From assembly GCA_963824645.1 (NCBI GenBank), contig CAWGQC010000004.1, forward strand, positions 670,886 through 734,885: DNA of 64,000 nucleotides, read 5' to 3'. This document shows positions 27,329-36,804 of this stretch, piece after piece (position 1 is the stretch's first letter; every line of letters begins with the position of its first letter). Origin of the DNA: Bog-756 sp963824645. GTDB taxonomy: Bacteria; Actinomycetota; Acidimicrobiia; Acidimicrobiales; RAAP-2. A program made the translations under genes and the position numbers. The notes under the pieces are model-generated. The model was not told the DNA's origin. It searched no databases and was given only the letters and a program-made list of their open reading frames with translations.

Positions 27329-27980
27329 ATGACGCTCAACCATGCCCCCCGTCGACCTGCGTCACGCTTCCGTCGAAGCGTGAGCGCGGCCTTCGTTCTT
27401 GGTGCCCTCGGCCTTCTACTGGCGCCTGCAGCGGCGGTGGGTCGACCACAACGACTACCTCGGGAACAAGTCGGCGTCCGGCGGGGCATCCTTTCGGCGT
27501 TCCGCCAGTGTCTGTCGAAGCACGGCGTGACTCTGCCCAGTGGCGCCGGAGGGGGAGGTACACCGCCGTCAGGCGGCAGCCTCCCCGAAGGAGGCGCTCC
27601 ACCATCGGGTGCTGGTGCTCCTGGCGGGGCCGGCGGAGGCGGTGGGTTCGCCAACAACCCGAAGTTCGCCGCGGCAGCCAAGGCGTGTGCCAGCGTTGAG
27701 CCGAAGGGTGGATTCGGGGTGGGCGAACGGGCCGAACAGCACGGCCTTTGCCGCCTACCGCAATTGCATGAAGCTACACGGGGTCACGTTGCCGAGCGGC
27801 CTCGGGCTCGCCTACCAGCTCGGTCGACACTTCCAGTGCGGCATACCGGCGGCCCAGACAGCTGTGCCTCACTGCGGCCGACGGCTGGCTCCCCCGTCCT
27901 CGACGGGTTCTTCCCCACCGGCTGATGTCGCAGCCTCCACCTCAATCAGCGCGAATAACTCTCCTCCACCGAAGAAATGA
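27329..27980 (+). pseudogene. Exported protein with two xxxYRxCMKxHGVTLPS-type motifs, frameshifted; first gene of a MacAB-like operon
   Basis: ATG 27329 gives a signal-like N-terminus (FVLGALGLLLAPA). In one frame the next bases read ACSGGGSTTTTTSG, which would be a lipobox Cys, so the intact form was probably a lipoprotein. Motif one is SAFRQCLSKHGVTLPSG; then a Gly/Pro-rich linker (GGTPPSGGSLPEGG) and KFAAAAKACASVEPKG. Motif two is FAAYRNCMKLHGVTLPSG, in another frame. Breaks are near 27424, 27490 and 27720. Proteins of this style accompany MacA-like adaptors in actinobacteria; their role is unknown. It ends 15 bases before the adaptor. Confidence 0.6.
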
Positions 27981-27995
27981 AAGGGACCGCATCTC

Positions 27996-30023
27996 ATGGC
28001 ACTAGGAAACGGTGATCGTTCACGGCGCAAACTGGTCGGCTATGTCGCCTTGATCCTCGTCGTAGCCATTGCGGCGACGATCGCCTTCTATTCCATCTAC
28101 CAATCACCTTCGGCGGCATCAACAGGAGTGGCCAGAACGGTGACGGTGACGCGAGGGACGGTGCAGTCGAGCGTCTCGGCGTCGGGCAACACCTCGGCGG
28201 TGACCTCGGCGGACGAGGACTTCGACAATTCCGGCACCCTCACCGCCGTCAACGTGGCAGTGGGCGACAAGGTCACGGCGGGACAAGTCCTGGCCACTAT
28301 CGACTCCACCCAAGCCGAGGCGAATCTTCAGTCCGCCCAGGCCTCGCTGGCCGGGGCCCAGACAACACTGGCTCACGATCAGGCCGGAGGGACGCCGGCG
28401 CAGCAGGCCCAGAATCAGGCCACCTTGGTCTCCGCTCAACAGCAGCTCACCTCGGACCAGAACCAGCTAACCAGCGACCAGACATCGCTCCAGACGGCCC
28501 AGTCCACTTACTCCGCCGACCAGGCCCTGGGTTGCCCGGCCTCGACGTCGTCGAGCAGTTCGGGCACTTCGTCGGCCGCCGGCTCGGGAAGCACAGGAGG
28601 AACAACCGGCAGCACTCCGAGTGTCGAGTGTCCCATTCGATATCGGCCCCGAATGCTTCGACGGGATCCGCCAGTGGTGCCGGGACCACATCGGTGACGT
28701 TGACCGGGACGGTCAACCCCGGTGGTGGGTCCACGACCTACCGATTCGAGTACGGAACCACCCCTTCCTACGGCTCCTCGACGACTTCGACCACTGTCTC
28801 GGGTTCGGCGGCACAAACGGTATCGGCGACAGTGAGCGGTCTTTCACCGGCCACCAGCTACCTCTTCCGCATCGTGGCTACTAACTGCGCCGGAACCTCG
28901 ACGGGGGTCGGAGTCGTTTTCGCCACTGCCCAGAGCTCTTGTGTAACCGATCAGCAAACCATCACCACCTACCAACAAGCGGTGGCCAAGGACCAGTCGA
29001 CGGTGTCGGCACAGGAGCTGACCGTTCAGTCCGCTCAGGCGAGCCTGCAGGTGACTCCTTCGACCATCGCGCAAGACGAAGCAACGGTCACCCAGGATCA
29101 GGCGACGGTTACGACGGATACCAAGGCGTTGGCCGACTGCACGTTGGTGGCATCGATCAGTGGCACCGTCACCGCCGTCAACAATTCGGTCGGGGAGACG
29201 GTGGGCGGATCCGGTTCGTCGACCACCGGTTCATCGAGTTCGACCTGGCAGTTCACGACTGCGCCGGAAGTTCCAGTTCGAGCGGAAGCACCGGCTCGAG
29301 TGGGAGCTGGGTCAAGCGGCAGCACAGGCTCGATCGGCAGCTCCGGGTCGAGCGGCAGCTCCGGGTCGAGCGGAAGCTCGGGTCAAGCGGCAGTTCAGGG
29401 TCGACTGGCAGCACCGGCTCGACCGGCAGCACGGGCTCGACGGGAAGCTCCGGCTCGCGTCACGTCGACGTCCACGTTCATCACGATTCAGGGCCTGGGC
29501 AGCCTGGAGGTGGTGGCGGACTATGCCGAAGCTGATGCAACAAAGATCGCAGTGGGTCAACCGGCGACGGTAACCCTCGCCGCCCTGCCCGACACCGAGG
29601 TCACCGGTGTCGTGACTGCGGTTTCGCCGACATCGACGGTCGTCAGCAACGTCGTGGAGTATCCCGTCACCGTCGCTCTGAAGAACACGCCGTCGGATGT
29701 GAAGGAAGGGATGACCGCCGAAGTAGCAGTAATCGTGCAGACCGCCAGCGACGTGCTCCAGTTGCCGAGCGCAGCGATCACCACGACCGGCAACACCTCC
29801 ACGGTGAAGGTTCTCTCTGATGGGGTCCAGAAGACAACATCGGTCACCTTGGGGCTGGTCGGCACGTCCTACACCGAGATCACCAGCGGCCTGACCGAGG
29901 GACAAAAGGTGGTGGAGCCCACTGCCAGCGTGAGCTGCTTCGACGAGCTCGGGCAGCCTCGAGCGCCGGCGATTCAGTGGCGGCGGCCTCGGCGGGGGTG
30001 GCTTCGGTGGAGGAGCACCGTGA
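27996..30023 (+). pseudogene. MacA/HlyD-type efflux adaptor with inserted FN3-like domain, frameshifted
   Basis: Start and stop are in the same frame and would give 675 residues, but the middle is read in other frames. The N-terminus has a membrane anchor (LVGYVALILVVAIAATIAFY) and a lipoyl-like half (GTLTAVNVAVGDKVTAGQVL). Gln/Ser-rich hairpin helices follow (QQQLTSDQNQLTSDQTSL). Inserted between the two hairpin arms is a fibronectin III-like domain (SVTLTGTVNPGGGSTTYRFE, LSPATSYLFRIVATN). The second arm, a Ser/Gly tract of four-base-shifted repeats, and the barrel domains (ADATKIAVGQPATVTLAALP) complete it. Breaks are near 28630, 29270-29440 and 29940. Confidence 0.75.
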
Positions 30024-31006
30024 CGCTTCTCACCATGAGCGGGAGCGGTCTCTCCGAGACGACATCAACTGCGACGATGCCACCTCGGTGGCCGGTGATC
30101 GCCCTCGCCAACATCGTCAAGCGCTATCAGATGGGTGGCAATGACGTCTTTGCAACGCGAGGTGTGTCGCTCGACGTCCAACCAGGCGAGTTCGTGGCCA
30201 TCATGGGTGCGTCAGGTTCTGGCAAGTCAACGCTCATGAACATCATTGGGTGCCTCGATGTCCCCACCAGTGGCCATTACCGGCTCGATGGGGTGAACAT
30301 CCGTGACCTCGATGACAAAGAGATCTCCCGAGTCCGAAATCGAAAGATCGGCTTCGTCTTCCAGAGCTTCAATCTGCTGGCACGCATGTCGGCGCTCCAG
30401 AATGTCGAGCTGCCTATGGCGTATGCCGGGATCAAGTCGAAAGAGCGACGCCACCGTGCGGAGGTGGCCCTCGATTCGGTCGGACTCGGCGAGCGGATGA
30501 ATCACTTTCCGAGTGAGATGTCTGGGGGACAGCAGCAACGGGTGGCCGTAGCTCGTGCCATCGTGACGAACCCGGCATTGATCCTGGCCGATGAGCCGAC
30601 CGGCAATCTCGACTCCGCCTCCAGCGTGGATGTCATGTCGATGTTTGCCAAGCTTCATGCCCAAGGTCGAACCGTGGTCATGATCACTCACGAGGAGGAC
30701 ATCGCTGCCTATGCAACGCGGGTGGTCCGACTTCGGGACGGCATCATCGTCCAGGATTACCAGCAGCGCCCTCTCGATGCCCACGGTGTGCACCGGCCCA
30801 TGCTGAGGCGGCCGCGCGGCCACATCCTGCTGAGGATGACTGACGATGAGCGTCTGGGGAAACGTGATCATGGCCCTGCGGGGTATCAGTTCGAACTGGC
30901 TCCGTTCGCTCCTGACCATGCTGGGCGTACTTATTGGCGTGGCTGCAGTAATCGTCCTGCTCGCCGTGGGTACCGGATCGTCCCAATCCGTGGAGAACCA
31001 GATTGA
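30020..31006 (+). CDS. MacB-like ABC exporter ATPase
   Basis: The ATP-hydrolysing subunit of a MacAB/LolCDE-type exporter. GTG 30020 overlaps the adaptor stop (GTGA) and has GGAGGAG just upstream. Motifs are intact: Walker A MGASGSGKSTLMNIIG, signature MSGGQQQRVAVARAI, Walker B LILADEPTGNLD, H-loop MITHEEDIA. The family ends about 235 residues in, near VVRLRDGIIVQDY. The frame here runs on to 31006 and overlaps the permease by 160 bases. A single base change in the last 70 bases would instead stop at 30843, three bases before the permease, so I suspect a frameshift at the C-terminus. Confidence 0.85.
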   Translation: MTLLTMSGSGLSETTSTATMPPRWPVIALANIVKRYQMGGNDVFATRGVSLDVQPGEFVAIMGASGSGKSTLMNIIGCLDVPTSGHYRLDGVNIRDLDDKEISRVRNRKIGFVFQSFNLLARMSALQNVELPMAYAGIKSKERRHRAEVALDSVGLGERMNHFPSEMSGGQQQRVAVARAIVTNPALILADEPTGNLDSASSVDVMSMFAKLHAQGRTVVMITHEEDIAAYATRVVRLRDGIIVQDYQQRPLDAHGVHRPMLRRPRGHILLRMTDDERLGKRDHGPAGYQFELAPFAPDHAGRTYWRGCSNRPARRGYRIVPIRGEPD

Positions 31007-32069
31007 CAAGCTCGGCACCAACACCCTGACAGTCTTCAGCAGCGGACGATTCGGCAGTGGCACCTCACAAACTGGCACCCAGTCCCGGAATGCCACGCTG
31101 ACCAGTGCCGATGTCGGGTTGATTTCCGACAAGAACAGCGCCCCTGACGTGGAGTCGGTCTCACCGGTGATTTCAACGACCCAAACGTCAACCTACAACG
31201 GCGCTACCTACTCGACGTCGGTGGTCGGCTCTACACCGTCGTATCTGACCGCCTCGAATTACACAGTGTCGGCAGGACGCTCCATCACCCAAGCGGATGT
31301 TGCCCATCATGCCGAAGTCGTAGACATTGGTTCTGACGTCGCAAGCAACCTCTTTGCAACTGGTTCGGACCCACTCGGCAAACAGATCCAGATCGGCTCC
31401 GCCGAGTTCGAAGTGGTTGGAGTACTGGCTTCCAAGGGCAGCAGCGGCCTTTCCAATCAAGATGCGGTTGCCATTGCCCCGTACACGGCCGTTCAGGATC
31501 AACTAACTGGGGAGTCGGAGTCCTTCTCCGAGCTGCTAGTGCAGGGAAAGTCGTCTGCCACTCTGTCGCTTGCCCAGAGTGAAGTGGAGAGCGTCCTCGC
31601 CGCACAAAACGACACCACAGTGGCCGATCTACCCTTCAGCGTCTTGAATCAGGCCAGTCTGCTCTCGACAGCGACATCTAGCTCGAAAACCTTCACTGCG
31701 CTGTTGGGTTGGGTGGCAGCCGTCTCATTGTTCGTCGGCGCCATTGGGGTCATGAACATCATGCTCGTAACCGTCACCGAGCGAACTCGTGAAATCGGCA
31801 TTCGCAAGGCCATCGGCGCACCCAAATTCATTGTCCTCGGCCAATTCCTGATTGAGGCAGTGGTGATCTCGCTCCTCGGGGGAGCGGTTGGAGTATTGGC
31901 TGGTCTGGTGGTTGTGCGCTTCAAGATCGATGGCGTTCAACCAGTCCTTGCTACCTATTCCATCCCATTGGCCTTCGGTGTCGCACTGTTGGTCGGCGTC
32001 TTTGCTGGCCTCTATCCGGCCTATCGCGCAGCGTCACTTCGTCCGATCGACACGTTGAGATTCGAGTGA
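30846..32069 (+). CDS. MacB-like ABC exporter permease
   Basis: A 407-residue intact permease. It has an N-terminal membrane helix (LLTMLGVLIGVAAVIVLLAVG), then a large extracytoplasmic MacB-type periplasmic core domain (about residues 45-270, beginning VENQIDKLGTNTLTVFSSG). The C-terminal FtsX domain has three helices with GAIGVMNIMLVTVTERTREIGIRKAIGA, the usual signature. It partners the ATPase before it and the adaptor before that. Together they form a tripartite-like exporter; in a monoderm the adaptor would act at the membrane face. Intact reading here contrasts with its broken neighbours. Confidence 0.9.
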   Translation: MSVWGNVIMALRGISSNWLRSLLTMLGVLIGVAAVIVLLAVGTGSSQSVENQIDKLGTNTLTVFSSGRFGSGTSQTGTQSRNATLTSADVGLISDKNSAPDVESVSPVISTTQTSTYNGATYSTSVVGSTPSYLTASNYTVSAGRSITQADVAHHAEVVDIGSDVASNLFATGSDPLGKQIQIGSAEFEVVGVLASKGSSGLSNQDAVAIAPYTAVQDQLTGESESFSELLVQGKSSATLSLAQSEVESVLAAQNDTTVADLPFSVLNQASLLSTATSSSKTFTALLGWVAAVSLFVGAIGVMNIMLVTVTERTREIGIRKAIGAPKFIVLGQFLIEAVVISLLGGAVGVLAGLVVVRFKIDGVQPVLATYSIPLAFGVALLVGVFAGLYPAYRAASLRPIDTLRFE

Positions 32070-32089
32070 ACGAGGAAGGTCCACTGCAA

Positions 32090-32781
32090 ATGCCCATATC
32101 CGATTCAGATACATGTCGAAAGCGGCCCTCCGACAGAAGAAGTCCGCACGGACGGAACCGCCCAAGTGCCAGTCGTTTCAACACGTGACCCGGCCGAGCC
32201 ATCGGAACTGGACAGCCTTTTTGTTGACGAGCCGGATGATTGGCCTACCCAGGGGCCAGCCAAGGGTGTCCGCATGCCATGGTTGGCGGCTCTCTTGGCG
32301 ATCCTGTTGGTGGCCTCCGTCGGAATTTGGGGTGGTGCATATTTGCAGCGCCACTCATCCTCGTCGACTGCATCTGCCGCATCAGCTTTCCCGTTCGCGC
32401 CTGGCGGTGCCCTGCCGGTGGAGCTGGTAGGGAGTGGAGCAAGCGGGCTAGTGCGGCCTTGGCGAATATCACGTCCGGTACCGTCACCGACATCATCGGA
32501 AACACGCTCTACGTCACAACAGCAGCGGGGATCTGGTGGCTGTCAAAGTGGGGGCGAACACCACTATCGATCGGAATGCGAAGTCATCGCTCGCAGACGT
32601 CAAGCCTGGCGACACCGTGACCGTTCAGGGTACGAAGTCCTCGAGCGGCTCGGTGTCTGCCGCGTCAGTGTCAGCGACCCAATCCGGAGTGTCAACGACC
32701 GGTGGACTGGGCGGGTTCGGTGGATTCGGCGGTGGGGCCGGCGGGTCTCCTAGTGGGTCGCCGAGTGGATCGGCCGGCTAA
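32090..32781 (+). pseudogene. Membrane-anchored DUF5666-like protein, frameshifted
   Basis: It begins 20 bases after the permease stop, with AGGAAGG before ATG 32090 (MPISDSDTCRKR). In shifting frames it continues PAEPSELDSLFVDEPDDW, a membrane helix (MPWLAALLAILLVASVGIWGG), SGTVTDIIGNTLYVTTAAG and VKVGANTTIDRNAKSSLADV, then VKPGDTVTVQGTKSSSGSV and a Gly/Ser-rich tail. The beta-rich core resembles DUF5666 (OB-fold-like) domains found beside exporters. Three breaks (near 32160, 32440, 32535). It closes the operon. Confidence 0.6.
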
Positions 32782-33162
32782 AAGTGGGCACGAACAACGG
32801 CCCATCCACCTCTTGTCGGGTGCTCAATGGTAGAAGCCTGATCTCCATCCGATTTGTTCTGGCTCTCTCTGTCAGATCTGGGGTGTATGCCGACTCAGCG
32901 GACGTGATTCTTAGCATCTCCCCCTACTTCTGGTAACTGGGCGGCGAACGATTTCAACAACTTGATTGACGGGTAGTGACCGACCAGGCTCGTCCTTTCG
33001 ATGTTCACAATGATTTTTATTTGTCACCCGCCGGCAACGACATCCATCTCTCCGGCGGGTTGCAGATCCGTACACCGACAATGTTCACCTGACCTGGCCG
33101 GGAGTAAATCACTTCATCGATCCGAGCTCAACCTCTTGGCCAACTCCTGAGGGGGACCATCG
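32782..33162. other. Intergenic stretch with a perfect inverted repeat
   Basis: No gene seen. CCCGCCGG at 33027-33034 and CCGGCGGG at 33052-33059 form an 8-bp perfect stem with a 17-base loop. It could be a terminator for the MacAB operon or an operator for the next regulator; the long loop makes either tentative. Confidence 0.4.
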
Positions 33163-33876
33163 ATGGCGGCAATTCCTGATATGGCCAACGTGGGCGGATG
33201 CGTCCGGAACCAGGGGATCCTGGTGGTTGACGCCGAGCCCGCTCTGGTCGACGTGTGGTGAATGACTCCGCGACCAGGGCTCCGAGGTGGAAAAAGCAAG
33301 CAGTGGCCGGATGGCCTTGGAGGCTGTCCACGAGCATCCGCCTAGCAGTCGCGTCGGATCCGGCGTTGCCCGATTTCGACGGCCTGGAGGTCACACGCAG
33401 ACTTAGGGAGTGCGGCTCCCGAGCTCCCATCCTGTTTGTGGCCAACCGAGAATCAGGAGGTCAGAGGAGAGTGGGTCTGACCATAGGCGGCGATGCTTAC
33501 ATGACCAAGCCCTTCGCCCTGGCTTCAGTGGCAGCCCGGGTTCATGCCATTTTGCGGCGGATGGGCAGTGAGCCGGCAGACACAGGGATCCTCCGGTTCG
33601 GCGACATCGAGTTGAACGAATAATTCCCACGAGGTAACTCGGGCCGGTCAGTCCATCGTGTTGAAAGCTACCGAGTTCCGACTGCTCCGGTTCTTTCTTC
33701 TCCATCCAGGCCACGTATTGTCCAAGCCCGAGATTCTCGAACAGGTGTGGAGCTATGACTTCAGGGGCAGCGAGCATGTCGTTGTGCCTTACGTCGGATA
33801 TCTCCGCAAAAAGCTGGAGGCTGTCGGTCCTCCCGTGATCAAGACGATTCGGTTGGCAGGTTATGGACTCTGCTAG
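33163..33876 (+). pseudogene. OmpR-family response regulator 3, frameshifted
   Basis: ATG 33163 (MAAIPDMANVGGCVRNQ) leads to GILVVDAEPALVDVW, where the frame stops. A second frame carries LPDFDGLEVTRRLRECGSRAP, the phosphoacceptor loop region, and GGDAYMTKPFALASVAARVHAIL with the conserved Lys. After a stop at 33622 the frame resumes with SHEVTRAGQSIVLKATEFRLL, RFFLLHPGHVLSKPEILEQVW and LAGYGLC. It is the third response regulator in 8 kb with no matching kinase and a late stop. The breaks are near 33260 and 33620. Confidence 0.75.
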
Positions 33877-34173
33877 CGAATTGGACTGCCCCGCTTCGCC
33901 GACCTCGACGGTGGAAGACGAGTGACCCGCGTCGTTGGGAGGAGGTCCATCATCCGGGGCGACGTTACAGGGTCGCGTCGTCTCGAGGGTTCAGCTTCAA
34001 CGACATGGCGATCGGGCGAGGGGTCCAAGACAAGCCGTGCTCTCACCCAGGAACGGTGGCTGTGAAACAGACGATTGGCCGGCAAGGAAGACGGGCTGTG
34101 AAGGTGCGCGAGCAGGTGAGCGTTCTCGGCCAAAGAGAAGGCGGCCTCTCCTCGCCACCACGCTGTCCTGTTA

Positions 34174-35292
34174 GTGGTCGAGCAGCTCCGTCGTCGGATA
34201 CCGGGCGGTATCGGGACCTATGCCCGTGGCCTGGTCCAAGGGTTTGTCACGGCCCCGGAAAGGTATCCCGCTCCCGAAATAGTGTTACTGGCAAGTCGGG
34301 CGCCCCGAGGGAGAAACCGACACGGTGGCTCTGATCTCCAGGGATTTGGGTTGGAGACATCCATATCGAGGCTCCCGGGTCCTGCTCTGACTCGAGCTTG
34401 GGATCTTGGAATCGTGCGGGCGCCTCCGAACTATGACGCGGTGCACTCCACCTCACCTGCCTTCCCGCCTCTTCAGCGCAATCGTGGAGCTGCCCGAGTC
34501 GCATCGGTGGTCGCTGTCCACGATCTTGCGTGGCGCAGGCTCCCCGAAACGGCAACCAGGCGTGGCCGGACCTGGCATGACGCCGCATTGAAGCGAGCAC
34601 TTCGTACTGCCGACGCGTTCGTTGTGCCATCGCAGATGACGGGCGCAGACCTGGCGGAAGCCGGAGCTCCTCCAAGCAAGATAAACGTGATTCCCTACGG
34701 CGCCGATCATTTGTCGCACCCCGACGCAGAGCGCACAGAGGACTTACTGCGCAGGTTGGGAGTTGGCGGAGAGTTTCTCCTCTCGGTAGGCACGCTCGAA
34801 CCGAGAAAGAACCTTCGGCGCCTTCTGGAGGCTTATGGTGAGGCCCGTTCCCAGCTCCCGGAGGACTGGCCACTTCTCGTCGTCGGACCCACCGGGTGGA
34901 AGAACGACTCCTCTCCGATGGATCCCGCCGGAGTACACAGCCTCGGGTCCGTTGACGACGGGATCCTGGCTGGTCTCTATGAGCGGGCCCGGCTCCTCGC
35001 GTACGTCCCACTCATGGAGGGATACGGCTTCCCCCCGCTCGAGGCTATGCAGCGGGGTACCCCGGTTGTGGCGAGCCACGGCGTGCCCAGCGTCACGGAA
35101 GCACCAGGAGCTGAGGTGGCGTTCATGGTCGATCCAACGGACGTGGGATCGATTGAGGCTGGGCTGGTGGCGGCGGCCACAGACAGCGCCGAACGCTTGC
35201 AAGTTGTCAATCGAGGGTTGTCCCTCGTTCGGCGTCGCACGTGGTATCGAACTGCAATCGACCATGTGAATCTGTGGTCGTCATTCCAGTGA
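34174..35292 (+). CDS. Glycosyltransferase family 4 (GT-B)
   Basis: A 372-residue intact enzyme. The N-terminal domain starts at GGIGTYARGLVQGF, and the acceptor domain has VVAVHDLAWRRLPE and DAFVVPSQMTGADLAEAG. The C-terminal donor-binding domain has LLSVGTLEPRKNLRRLLEAY, VGPTGW and the EX7E-type motif PLMEGYGFPPLEAMQRGTPVVAS (GFPPLEA). This matches GT4 mannosyltransferases of the WbdA/RfaB type; donor and acceptor are not readable. GTG 34174 is the only acceptable start, and no RBS is obvious. No other cell-wall sugar genes lie near, so it may be an isolated cargo gene. Confidence 0.85.
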   Translation: MVEQLRRRIPGGIGTYARGLVQGFVTAPERYPAPEIVLLASRAPRGRNRHGGSDLQGFGLETSISRLPGPALTRAWDLGIVRAPPNYDAVHSTSPAFPPLQRNRGAARVASVVAVHDLAWRRLPETATRRGRTWHDAALKRALRTADAFVVPSQMTGADLAEAGAPPSKINVIPYGADHLSHPDAERTEDLLRRLGVGGEFLLSVGTLEPRKNLRRLLEAYGEARSQLPEDWPLLVVGPTGWKNDSSPMDPAGVHSLGSVDDGILAGLYERARLLAYVPLMEGYGFPPLEAMQRGTPVVASHGVPSVTEAPGAEVAFMVDPTDVGSIEAGLVAAATDSAERLQVVNRGLSLVRRRTWYRTAIDHVNLWSSFQ

Positions 35293-35532
35293 CCAATCCG
35301 TTCCCGCTCCGTCCCCATCTCCCCTTTCGGGCCAAGCAGCAGCGGCCATGTGAACTATTTCGTGCATACACGCTTTGTGAGTAGACGACGCTCTGTTGAC
35401 TCGTTCCTTCCGGGCGGCGATCGCCGGGTCATGGAGTTACAGCCAACCCGCGGTTGACGCACAAGGGTTTGCAAGATGGCGGGTGCACAGTGGATAAGTC
35501 AGTTCACAACGTCGGTATGAAAGGAAACAGAA

Positions 35533-36474
35533 ATGAGAAATGCAAACGAACCGCAACGGAAGGGTGCACCCGGCGGAGTGCGCGTATCCAGGCTTCGCAG
35601 TGGAGGCAAATTAACGCTCACCTTCGGGATGCTCGCTTCCTCGATGCTCTTCCTCGGCCTCCTTAGTGCCACCGCAAGTGCCGCCACGCCCGTAGTTCAA
35701 GGCTATTCAATAGCCTCCACCGATGGGTCCGTCTATCAGGTGGGTTCTGCTGGGTCCTATGGAAGCGCCGACGGCGACTCTTCGGAGCCAATCGTGGGGA
35801 TCGCCTCAACGTCGGATGGGAAGGGCTATGTCGAGGTGGCCAGTAACGGAGGTGTCTTCGCCTACGGAGATGCCCAGTTCTACGGATCCCTTGGAGACGA
35901 CACGCTGAATTCACCGATCGTCGGGATCACGATGACCTCGGACAACAGGGGCTACTACCTGGTAGCAGCTGACGGGGGCGTCTTTGCCTTCGGGGACGCG
36001 AAGTTCCAGGGTTCCCTTGGTGGGACGTCGATCATTGCGCCGATTACGTCGATCGCCCTGACGCCGAATGGCGACGGCTACTGGCTGGTTGGTGCGGATG
36101 GCGGTGTCTATGCCTTCGGTAATGCATCCTTTGATGGGTCCTACGAATCGACGTATGGCACCTCATCGAGTATCAAGATCGTCGGAATTGCCGCGAGTCC
36201 CGATGGGGGCTACAGCCTCTTGTCCCAATCGGGAGGCGTGTACGCCTATGGCTCTGCCCGCTTTTATTCCTCTCCTGCGGCCACCGGAGGGCCAAGTGAC
36301 GATGTCGGCATCGAATACACGTCCGATGGGAAGGGTTACTGGGTCTTGCAAAACGACGGTGGCGTTTTGGCCTTCGGAGACGCTTTCGGGGTCGCCGATT
36401 CTGTGACCTACCCCGTCGGCGGGGCCAGCAACTTCAGCAGCAATGCTGCGGTGGGATTTGCTGCCCAGGCATAG
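35533..36474 (+). CDS. Secreted protein made of DGGVxAFGDAxFxGS repeats
   Basis: A 313-residue exported protein. AGGAAACAG precedes ATG 35533. The signal region LTFGMLASSMLFLGLLSATASA ends before ATPVVQG. The rest is six approximate repeats of about 42 residues, each reading PIVGIxxTSDxxGYYLV then AxDGGVFAFGDAKFQGS. The fourth and fifth units are less regular. Such repeats resemble seven-bladed or open beta-propeller-like surface modules found in Acidimicrobiia; the ligand is unknown. The same module occurs at 52446 and 59697, fused to other domains. Confidence 0.75.
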   Translation: MRNANEPQRKGAPGGVRVSRLRSGGKLTLTFGMLASSMLFLGLLSATASAATPVVQGYSIASTDGSVYQVGSAGSYGSADGDSSEPIVGIASTSDGKGYVEVASNGGVFAYGDAQFYGSLGDDTLNSPIVGITMTSDNRGYYLVAADGGVFAFGDAKFQGSLGGTSIIAPITSIALTPNGDGYWLVGADGGVYAFGNASFDGSYESTYGTSSSIKIVGIAASPDGGYSLLSQSGGVYAYGSARFYSSPAATGGPSDDVGIEYTSDGKGYWVLQNDGGVLAFGDAFGVADSVTYPVGGASNFSSNAAVGFAAQA

Positions 36475-36511
36475 ACACCTCGCAGTGCCGTTCATTTCTT
36501 CCGATCTGATT

Positions 36512-36541
36512 CCGGGTGCTCTGGCTTTCATGAGCGCCCGG
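36512..36541 (+). terminator. Hairpin after the repeat protein, probable terminator
   Basis: Ten base pairs, CCGGGTGCTC with GAGCGCCCGG (one G-T pair), and a ten-base loop. It sits 37 bases after the stop of the repeat protein. No T run follows. Confidence 0.5.
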
Positions 36542-36804
36542 GGTCAGTGAGGAAGCGGAGTGCACGAGAGAGGGCCGAATCATCACCAAGGCTTGAGGAT
36601 TCCTTCATCTCACTTAAAAGAAGTGCGGATACCGTGTGGAGTGGTCGGGTCCGTTGAGCGAAATCCGCCATCCGCTCCGGACCCGACCCAACCGATCCCG
36701 ATCATTCGTTCAAGGCAAATGTTGGAGGCAAATATGGAAACGAGGCCCTCATCTTGCAGGAAACCCACAGTTCGCTCTGACGTGGTGAGGGCGGCGTTCC
36801 TATC

